DNA of 64,000 nucleotides from the NCBI GenBank assembly GCA_015680685.1, contig MNCI01014452.1, positions 40,980 through 104,979 on the forward strand. Reading direction: 5' to 3'. The stretch is from Gnetum montanum (lineage: Eukaryota > Streptophyta > Gnetopsida > Gnetales > Gnetaceae). Both the position numbers and the translations under genes were made by a program. Below, one piece after another: positions 55,492-64,000 of this stretch (position 1 is the stretch's first letter; every line of letters starts with the position of its first letter). Under the pieces are notes generated by a model. That model saw only the letters and a program-made list of their open reading frames with translations, was not told where the DNA came from and made no database searches.

Positions 55492-58383
55492 ATGTCTCTT
55501 TCACAAGGAAGTAATAATGCATCTTATGAAGAGAACATTCATTGGAGAATTAACGAGATATATGTTGAAGAAAATTGAAGTGACCAACCTCATGCAGGGA
55601 TTTCATATGTTCATGATCACCCTAATTATGCTCAAGGACTACATTCATCTAAGACAAACAACCCTAGAGAAGATGAAGTAAGTCCTAGACTAGGAGAGGC
55701 ATCAAGGCCTAGGGCCTCCCTAAAACCTAAACAAGGTACATCAAGGGAGTATGGGGAAAATCATCAAAGGCATGGTAATCCTCCAAGTTTCTCATATTTA
55801 TCTTCCTATTCAATGTCTATTTCTAATGAAGATGAATGTAGGTATAGAAACAAAGGTCTACTATGGGGTTGAAATAAGGGTAGAAATCAAAACCACTCGA
55901 AAAATCAAAGACCTCAACATGAACATATCCAAAAACACCACAATCAAGCAAATATAAATAGCAATTTTCACCACACCACATCAAATGATGATGAACCTTT
56001 GTTGGCTACTAAGAGCCTAATGTAGATCACAGAGGTAGTTAAGATCTCTTACAAGCATCGTAGGGAAAGTCGCATAAAAAGGCTCGATATGAATAATATT
56101 CCTAAATTTTTTGAATTCTATTATTCTAATCCAAAACATCACTGGCAAGCCTTCCATGATTCCTGTTCTTTGCAAAATATCAAAAAGAAGTGGTAAAAGC
56201 TTAACCTCTTTCCTAGGACACTAATAGATGAAGCTAAAAGTTGGTATAGATCATTAGAACCAAGTTCCATCCACCAATGATCTACAATGGTAAAACGTTT
56301 CAATGAAAAATACCAAACTTATGTAAGATTATCCAACCTAAGAAAAAAAATCCAAGGGTGGAAGCAAGAAAATTGTGAACCCTTGGATGTGTCCTTGGAT
56401 AGATACTATTCACTACAACATAGATGTCCTGGTCATGATTTTTATTAAAATGAGTAACTTTTTTGCATCATAGATGGGCTTCAAAATGAAATGAGGTAGA
56501 CCCTTGGGATGTATGCTTAAGGTTAATTATATGAACTAAAAGTCCATCAAATAGAAAGGCTAATCAAGCAGGTGGTGAAAGAAGAAGAAAAGCTATGTAA
56601 ATAAGAGAATGTTGAGAAATATCACTGGGACCCAACTCTTCAAAAGAAAAGGATCCATATCTATGATGAGGAAAAAGAGGTAGCTCTTGATGAGGTGATT
56701 TCACAATAAACGTTGTCACTGCAACAATCTCTTGATGAACACCACGCAAGGCTAGATAGGATGTCAAAGTGGATAAATGAAAAAGCTATAACTTTCATAG
56801 AAACTATAGAGGAGAAGGTAATACAAAATGAATTAGGTGATCACAATAAATAGAGGAATAAGAACCAAGAAATAGCTAGAAACACTTATTGGAAAATAGG
56901 AAAAATGGTTGTAGAAGAAGAGGCTATAGACTCAACCACAAAAGAAGATGATGGATGTGGCATCTGCCTATATGACCATCCAAAGGGCTATTGCCCAATC
57001 ATGTTACATCTACATGAGTATCGGGATTTTTCATTGAATCCCAAGTTTGTACAAAAGAAAATGCCTTGAAAATTACGTGTCTCAAAAGGTAATTATAGAT
57101 AGTCCTACAACCAATTGTACCATCCTAGTGGAACTTTGTATTAGTTTCAACACTATCATCCAACGTAGTGGAAAAACCCATAGTCGCGGGGGAGGCCATC
57201 ATCAAACCAGCACTACCCTTACTACCAGCCAACTCATATAAGTATTATGTTTCAACAACCTATTACCCCAACTAGGTCTACTTCCTCTACTTTGAATTGC
57301 TACTACCACTCTCCGAAATATCATCATGGCACAACATCTTCTAAAGGATCACAATCTCACACCTCTCATCCTTTGTCATATCCTCAATATTCTCATACTT
57401 CTCTCCACCATATGTCACCACCAACAACACATAAAGGTTCAGCACCATGAAATCAATGAGAAAATTCCACTTGTGCTATGAACATACATAGAAATGATAA
57501 TGCTAGTAGATTTCCACAAAAATCTCTAAAATTCCCTTTCTTTAGGATGGTTCCCATTCATAAGCACAACACTTGTGGACCTACTAACTCATCCAAGCTA
57601 GCATAATACCAATCAACTGCAACATCGTTCCTTCAACAACCAATGTCCTCTAATCCTATGCAAAGGCCAACATCCTCCATTACTTGAACACCTAACAAAA
57701 GTAATGAATCTAGCACTGTGGAGAGACAAAAGAAGAATCCATGCATCACTAAGAGTAAAGGATGCAGTTGTGGACTAGACATTCAAAATATTAATACAAC
57801 ACATAACAAAGGTAAGAAACAAGTGTGTGAGAAAAACCCATCCTACATAGTAACCACTAAACCAAAAGACACCCAATGGCTTTAAAATGAGAATATAAAA
57901 TTATTTCATAGATGCATGAAGGCAAGTGATCTACTTATTAGTTCTAGACATAAGAAAATGGACCAAATAGAGGACTTAGACACAGATATCTTACACTGTT
58001 ATTATACACTAGAAAAGGATATTAAACATAGAGACCCAGGAATTAAAATAGAAAAGCAAGAAGAAGAAGAAAACACATATGGATCCCTAAAAATAGAAAT
58101 ACCTTTAAGTCCAAATGGAGATACGTTTCTAAATCATCCAAACAAGACTATCATCAATGTTAGATGTGCTACCACACAATTAATTGAGTTAGTAATAGTG
58201 ATAGATGAAAATTTGATGGTGTATAACCAAGGAATTATGCAATCCATCTCCCGAATGTGTGGCCATAAGATTAGTCATGGGGAGGGGGGGTGGCAGGCAC
58301 GGGTTCAAGAACTAATAAGTCTTTTTCACCGTTTTTGTTTTATAATTTTTTATCATTTTCCTATTTCTTCCAAAAATTTTTGA
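55492..58383 (+). pseudogene. Element G gag-like polyprotein with unknown C-terminal domain
   Basis: ATG at 55492 (MSLSQGSNN). The same frame holds all recognisable segments to 58383. They are the capsid core 'WQAFHDSCSLQNIKKKW', 'KLNLFPRTLIDEAKSWYRSLEP' and 'IQGWKQ' (56140-56370), 'RCPGHDF', charged helices, and an intact zinc knuckle C-G-I-C-L-Y-D-H-P-K-G-Y-C (56956-56994). A Pro/Ser/Tyr/His-rich tail follows (57247-57450), and then a domain from about 57475, including 'FFRMVP', 'STVERQKKNPCITKSKG' and an open 155-codon stretch 57916-58383 ('MDQIEDLDTDILHCYYTLEKDIKHRDP', 'IINVRCAT'). The position where A and D have protease lacks DSG. About a dozen or more stops, nearly all one step from Gln or Trp codons. 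Confidence 0.8.
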
Positions 58384-60519
58384 TTCTTAATATTTTTTTT
58401 CTTGAGTCATTTACTTTATGTTTTATGAATGTCTTTTATATTTTCGTTAATAATATTGCCAAGTCATGATGCAAACGTTGATGCTATGTGTTGGGTTCTT
58501 ATTTTATGCTATGAAGATGACTAAGTAATTGTGTAAAGCAATGAGACCACCTCATCCATCCCTCAAATTCGCTAAATAAAAGGTATTTTTCATGAAAATA
58601 ATCTAGCTCTTCTTTCATAAAACTAAAATTAATCAATGATCATTATACCTTGAAGAAAGGGGAAATGACCAACTCGGAATGCTAAGGGTGTGACCTCAAG
58701 GGGATTTTTTGGGTTTTTGTCTCATCTTCCTTCATGTAATTTATGACTCCTTCATCACTCCTCCATCAACCAATAAAAAGGAAGCTTTTTCTTTACATGG
58801 TGTGGTTCCCATTTCAAAAATAAATAAAAAGAAGAATAAAATAAAATAAAAATAATAAAAGGTAAAAAAAATACAAAAAAAAAGAAAAAAAAAGAAGAAA
58901 AAAATGGAGAAAAAAATAATAATGGGAATTCAAAGCACATTCCTTAGACATAATAATCGGTTATAAGCACTAGTTATAGGGATAGAAAGACATGTTACCC
59001 ATGCTTGAAGGCATTCCTCTAACTAAGACCCTTCCTTCACTAGTTATGGGTTTGGAAAGACATGTTACCCATGTCTCTAACGAAGGACCTTCCTTCCTTC
59101 TTCTCCTTTCTTCTCTTTTTGGAGTGATGATCGTTATTTGAGGTGGTTTTGTTGTTATGGTGGTCAATATGAGGGAACACATCAATGTGAGGTTGCTATT
59201 CATGGTATGGACTTGGTTTGAACTTGGACAGATATGTATGCTAATCATTTTAATCACATTTTTCATAATAACCTATTGCGGACATAGTCAGGTACCTTAC
59301 ATCCCAATCTCTGCAATCGCTTCTCATCCCATTATTCACCTAATTACTGCATATGATTATGAGCCTTTTCATTTTGTATAGTATACTACAACATCCCAAC
59401 CACAGCAGTTGTATGTTGTTGGAATGAAGGCATGGCCTACATCTAACTTTTTCAATGTCCACAAACATTTATAGAAGTGGTTATGCAAGGGCATTATTGT
59501 AGGAGCCTTCTTTGGAGAGGATCCACTTCCATAAATTTTGTTAATTATGGTTTTGAACTAACCTTCACATCTTCTAGAACATCAATGATAGTTTATCTTA
59601 ATTTATGCATAATTTTGGGACTACTTCTCATCACTTTCTATTTCTTTTTTACTTTTTCCTACTTTTTTATTAAAATATCCTTCAAGTTCAATATTTCTTG
59701 AACATGTTTTGAATGAAACCTTTGGTTTCAATTATTTGAAAACTTTTTTGCTTCCAAAGTTATGCTTATTTGTCATAGGTGCTAGGGATGTCTACTTTGA
59801 AATTTTGAAATTTTTCTAACATTCCATTTTCGAACATCATGGTAACCAATAGTAATTGATCAAAATAATGTGAACGTCTTGATGATTTTAGTTACCTCAT
59901 AACCTTGTTCATAGTATGCTATCATCACCTTGTGCTTAAATGAAAATTAAGGGATCTAAAAAGGGTTAATTATTAAGGAAAATTTACCAAAACTAATGTT
60001 GATCCTTTGGTGACTATAGGTGATGCTAAAAGAAACGCCTAAAGAAGATTGTCTTTTGCTGGATATGGGAATGAAGCTAAGAGAGGGACAATGAATGATA
60101 TGCCCATGGAAAAATTTTATTACATACAAGATAACCACTCAAGTATTACCTGTTTACTAGATCCATTAGATGATGAGAAGAAATTTCAGTCCATCCTTTA
60201 AGAATGTTGCACATAACTAGAGAAGCATTGACATAACAATCTAGGTTGGAAGTCTACCACCATTAGTGGCAACAAGAAGAATTATCTCTAGCATATTCTT
60301 GAAGACCTCTATAAATTTTGTAATCTTCAAAGTTTGTGAAGTATTTTTATCACTCTATCATTTTGTATGCATCCACTAGAATAAAATTTTGTAATGTGGC
60401 ACTTAGAGTTAATCAATAGTTAGCATCAGTTAATAATTCCATGCCTTTCCAATTTTGTAAAGAAAGCTTGGTGCTATCCTATTAACTTAAGGGTGAGTTT
60501 TTCTTCAATCATGGGAATA
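58384..60519 (+). other. 3' UTR of element G
   Basis: The AGTCATGGGGAGG motif (58273-58285) lies just before it. Hairpin block 58795-58943 with an A-rich middle, conserved block near 59505-59529 (GCCTTCTTTGGAGAGGATCC), polypurine tract CAATCATGGGAATA at 60506-60519. A second AAAGACATGTTACCCATG unit at 58985 and 59056 marks a ~70-bp duplication. No env-like gene. Confidence 0.6.
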
Positions 60520-61540
60520 TGATGAGTCATTAGTGAGCTGGGTTATTTGATAAAAATTTAAATTTTTGATTGGCTCTGATATCTTAGCTTAAATGGCATA
60601 ACCCCGATATCAAGGTTCAACAACAATGCTCTAACACTAAGGCTCCAATAAAAAGGCTTCAATAACAAGGTCCTGATAACTAGGCCTCATCGACAAGGCT
60701 TCATTGATAAAGCCCCATCAATGCAAACGCATCAACACATCATATCATGCATTGATGAGGCCCCATCGACATAGCCTAAAATCTATAAATACATGCTGAT
60801 AGTCATGTTTATGGAATTCATTGGTCAATAGAGTAGTTAAAATTTTGTAGTTTTATTTTGTAGTCTTAGAGAATAGTCAATGAGTGCCAGTAGTGTGGAT
60901 CTCAGTTACTTGTACAACATCTTATTTGAGTGGAAATCTACCTGGACACATTCCATGAACAACAATAAGATCAAGATTGATTCTTATCCCTTCTAGCACT
61001 TTGACTTAGATTAAATTTACTTTTAATGCAATTTATATTTCATGTACTTAGTTAATATTTACATTTTCATGCATGTGAATGAATTGGTGGAATGAGTGTG
61101 ACCAATTTCGAACATAAACACATATTCTCTTAGTAATCCAACAATGTTACTGCTTGGTTCACTTAGTAGCATAGTGCTTGGTAATCTGAATAGTGGATAC
61201 GTGGGTTTAGGACATGTATGGCAAGCTAGCAACGAACACTCATCACTCGTAGGCTACTTTAGAATTTACTTTATATTTTTAATTAGATTAAGTAATTGAT
61301 TTCTCTATTATTTTCAAGAGTAACATAAGGCTAAAACAAAATCAATTATCATATGCCTCACTCTGGACTAAATCATATATGAAAAAGATACGACTAGTCT
61401 AAGTGGGAAGATAGCAAATTATGATCAAGGCATAATGATCTAGATGCCACAACTAGTCCCATCCATGGATTTTGACCATACCATGCATGAATTCTTGTGA
61501 TTCATATGGTTGGATGTAGGGGGTACCTCACCGCTCATCA
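60520..61540 (+). repeat. 3' LTR of element G
   Basis: Starts TGATGAGTCATTAG, ends CCGCTCATCA. It matches the 5' LTR with scattered substitutions. Head array 60590-60780. Confidence 0.87.
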
Positions 61541-61545
61541 AAAAC
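61541..61545. repeat. Target-site duplication of element G, right copy (AAAAC)
   Basis: Identical to 54324-54328. Confidence 0.88.
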
Positions 61546-61768
61546 AAAAATAACAACAAATGGAAAACATATTAGGAATCAAAAAAATATGTAGAAATAG
61601 AAAAATGATAAAAAATGATAAAATAAAAAGCAAAAAATGCACTTATTAGTTCTTGATTCAAGATGGATCATCTCCCCCATGACTAAACTCATGGATGAGC
61701 ATTTAAAAAATGGACCACACATTCCCTTGGTTATAGATCATAAATTTTCCATTTATCATCTTTAGTGA
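61546..61768 (-). other. 3' UTR of element H, right part
   Basis: A-rich sequence continuing from 54328 after removal of G. It contains TTTAGTCATGGGGGAGATGA (minus, 61669-61688), the motif that follows the coding region in A, B, D and G. Confidence 0.6.
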
Positions 61769-64000
61769 TTAAATTTTTCTCTTAGTAGCACATTTAACAT
61801 TGATAATCATGTTTCGATCATTTCGAGGCATATCCTTGGCTAAATTAGAAGTTGTTTTCTTTTTAAGGTGTTTATACATGTATCCTTGTTTATTTTTTCT
61901 TTTAGTTCTTGCATCTCCTTGTTTAACATCTTCTTTTGGTGTATAGTCAGAATGTAAGATGTTCTTCTCTAAGTTCTCTATTTGCTTCATTTTCTTAGGA
62001 AAAGAACTAATAAGTGGGTTGGATAGTTTCATTGATATTTTGAAGGGTTTTGTATTCTCATTTTTGAGCCACTAGGTGTCTTTTGGTTGAATGGCTATTC
62101 TGTAGATTTGTTTTACACACACACTTGTTCCTTATGTTTTTTGTGGGTTGATATAGGGATCATGTTAACAGCTTGAACTTTTGGCCCATGATTGTAACCT
62201 TTATTATTATTAGTAATGCATAGAATTTTTTGTCTCTCCATAATGCTAGGTTCATATTTTACATTTTGTGTTGGAGTGGTGATGGTTGTTGGCTTTTGCA
62301 TAGGATTAGGAGAGATTGTTATTGTGAGTAAGGGTGTTGCCGTAGATTGGCCTTGTGTTAGTTTTGATGAGCTAGTAGGTCTACAAGTTTTATTCACACG
62401 TGTGGGAACTATCCTAAAGAAATGATATTTCTGAGACTTTTGTTGAGATCTACTAACATTATCATTTACTTGTTTGTTCATAGCTCATGTGGCATTCTTC
62501 TATTGAGGTTGTTGTATCAATACTTCCTGCACTGTTGGTGGTGACATATGTTGGAGAAAAGTATGAGTATTAAGGATGTGATGGAGGATAAGAGGGACAA
62601 AATGGTGATCCCACCAAATATGTTGTAGGTTGATGATATTTAGGAGAGTAGTAGTAGTGATTTGAGGTAAAGGAAATAGAACCATTTGGAGAAATAGGTT
62701 GTTGAACATAGTAACCATAAGGGTCCAGTTGGCAATAAAGGTCTGGCTAGTCTGTTGATGGCATCCCTAGGACTATGGATTTTACAATTGTGGTTGATAG
62801 TAGTTTTGAGGTTCATAAGACATCCAACTAAGATTTTACCATTGGTTGTAGGACTCTCTATAATTACCTCATGGGTAATGTAATCTCCTAGACATTTGCT
62901 TTTCTACAAACTTAGGATTCAAAGTAAAAGCTCAAACTCTTGTAGATGTAACATAATTGGGTAATAGCCCTTTAGATGTTCATATTAGTAGATGTCACAT
63001 CCATCATCTTCTTTTGTATTTGAGTTTGTAACCTCTTCTACTATAGCTATTTTCCCTTTTTGTTGATAAGTATCGTTACCTATTTCTTTGTTCTTTTTCC
63101 TCTTCTTATTTTAATCACTTAATCCTACTATCTTTACCTTCTCCTCTATGATTTTCAAGTTGGTTGTAACTCTTTCTTTCATTAACTCCCACATCTTATC
63201 TACCCTTACTTTAATCTCAATGATATACTTTTGTATTGGCAAGTTTTTGTGTGAAACTAACTCATCAAGAGATATCTCTTTTTCTTGATCATATATATGA
63301 ACCTCTTTTTTGAGAAAATTTGGATTTTAGTTATATTCCTCTACACTCTCCCTTTTACATAACTCTCCTTTTTCTTTTGCCACCTATTCAACTAGCCTTT
63401 GTATTTTATGGGCTCTCAATTTAGATAATCATCCTTGGGCATAAATCCAAAGGGCCTTCCTCATTTTATTAAGAAGCCCATCTATGATGTGGAGAGGCTA
63501 CTCTTTTTGACAAAAACCATGGCTTGGACATCTATGTAGTAGAGAATATATCTGTTCAAGGATACATCCAAGGATTCATGATTTTCTTACTTCTACCCTT
63601 GGATTTGTTTTCTTAGATTGGACACTCTTTCATAGGTTTGGTATTTTTATTGAAGATCTTAAGCATTATGGACACTTCTATATTAAATCTAGTTTCAATG
63701 ATCTATACTAACTTTTAGCTTCTTCTATTGGTGTCCTAGGAAAGAGCTTAAGCTTTTTCCACTTACTTTTAATGTTTTGTAAGGCACAAGCATCATGAAA
63801 GGCTTGTAAATGATGTATGGGATTAGAATTATAGCCTCCTTTACATTTAGGAATGTTATTCATATCAAGCCATTTGATGTGCCTTTCCCTTTGATGCCTA
63901 TGAGGTAATTTAATTGTCTCCCTAATTTGTATCATGCTTCTAGTAGCGAACAAGGGTTCATCTTCATCAAACATGTCATGGTGACAATCTCTATTTCTAT
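61769..64000 (-). pseudogene. Element H gag-like polyprotein relic, N-terminus outside the window
   Basis: From the window edge down: 63974-63708 (88 codons) holds 'RHIKWLDMNNIPKCKGGYNSNPIHHLQAFHDACALQNIKSKWKKLKLFPRTPIEEA', the capsid core. The zinc knuckle near 63000-62955 is decayed (C-D-I-Y-stop-Y-E-H-L-K-G-Y-Y). 62481-62113 (122 codons) reads 'MNKQVNDNVSRSQQKSQKYHFFRIVP' and 'SIMERQK'. 62032-61769 (87 codons) reads 'NPLISSFPKKMKQIENLEKNILHSDY' and 'IINVKCAT'. The last two match the C-terminal domain of G at 57475-58200, so the domain is shared by two independent copies. Frame changes occur between the pieces. Confidence 0.75.

Larger units (their letters stand above)
54329..61540 (+). mobile_element. 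Element G: gag-only LTR element with a lineage-specific C-terminal domain
   Basis: Plus-strand, 7,212 bp, LTRs 54329-55366 and 60520-61540, perfect AAAAC duplication. Primer-binding site, then one frame of 964 codons (55492-58383) without net frameshift, then a 3' UTR and polypurine tract. There is no protease, RT or integrase. It lies in the 3' UTR of H and is younger than H. Confidence 0.9.
51166..64000 (-). mobile_element. Element H: gag-only LTR element, right end outside the window, split by element G
   Basis: Minus-strand: 3' LTR 51166-52222, polypurine tract, 3' UTR 52223-54328 continuing 61546-61768 beyond element G, then gag from 61769 to the window end. The gag and its C-terminal domain match element G. 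No protease, RT or integrase in the visible part. Confidence 0.83.

Noticed and set aside
58755-58940. 61-codon Phe-rich frame
   Set aside because: Translation of an A-rich loop of the hairpin block; low complexity.
1-64000. tRNA or rRNA genes
   Set aside because: No cloverleaf with A and B boxes or rRNA core sequence was noticed by eye; only primer-binding sites complementary to tRNA ends. A tRNAscan-SE run would settle it.

Overview
The window reads as plant nuclear heterochromatin. It is AT-rich, almost free of intact genes, and built from old Ty3/gypsy LTR retrotransposons inserted into one another. Three things point to a seed plant with a large, slowly purged genome: Athila/Tat-type primer-binding sites and pol motifs, a chromodomain element, and decay that is mostly base substitution. 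A gymnosperm is my guess, but the sequence alone does not prove the species.

Layout. 1-6130 is flank: a GC-richer island with a possible spliced gene relic (about 403-1110), a degenerate ~200-bp tandem array (2900-4950) and a ~98-bp three-copy repeat (5589-5816). 6131-29660 is a three-level nest. Element C (chromovirus, minus strand) is the outer shell. Element B (Athila/Tat-like, minus, 7688-24706) sits inside the integrase of C with a perfect 5-bp target duplication, ATAGG. Element A (plus, 16684-23780) sits inside the 5' leader of B. 29661-33189 is mostly unassigned but holds an eroded LTR relic (30835-31425). 33190-45242 is element F (minus, Tat/Ogre-like order ORF1-gag-PR-IN, with RT missing). 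Its ORF1 is split by element D (minus, 37218-44597), again with target duplication ATAGG. 45244-49937 is element E (minus, left LTR mostly lost next to an N). 51166 to the window end is element H (minus, right LTR outside the window), interrupted by element G (plus, 54329-61540, target duplication AAAAC).

How they relate. A, B, D, E, G and H form one family: similar LTR ends, a degenerate TTGGCGCCGTTGCCGGGG-type primer-binding site, the same gag, and the same 3' UTR blocks. Only B carries RT, RNase H and integrase. A and D carry only gag plus protease. E, G and H carry gag without protease, and G and H end in a shared C-terminal domain I do not recognise. B is therefore the kind of partner that could once have supplied enzymes to the shorter members. 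The LTR heads just upstream of the TATA box hold arrays of short palindromes (GATATC/CGTACG in A, B, D and E; other short repeats in G and H).

Assembly cautions. Single Ns at 22239, 22532, 35397, 45243 and 52980 mark joins. The segment between the first two is a reversed near-copy of 22715-23006 and is probably a misplaced contig. No host gene is confidently intact, and I see no tRNA, rRNA or CRISPR array.
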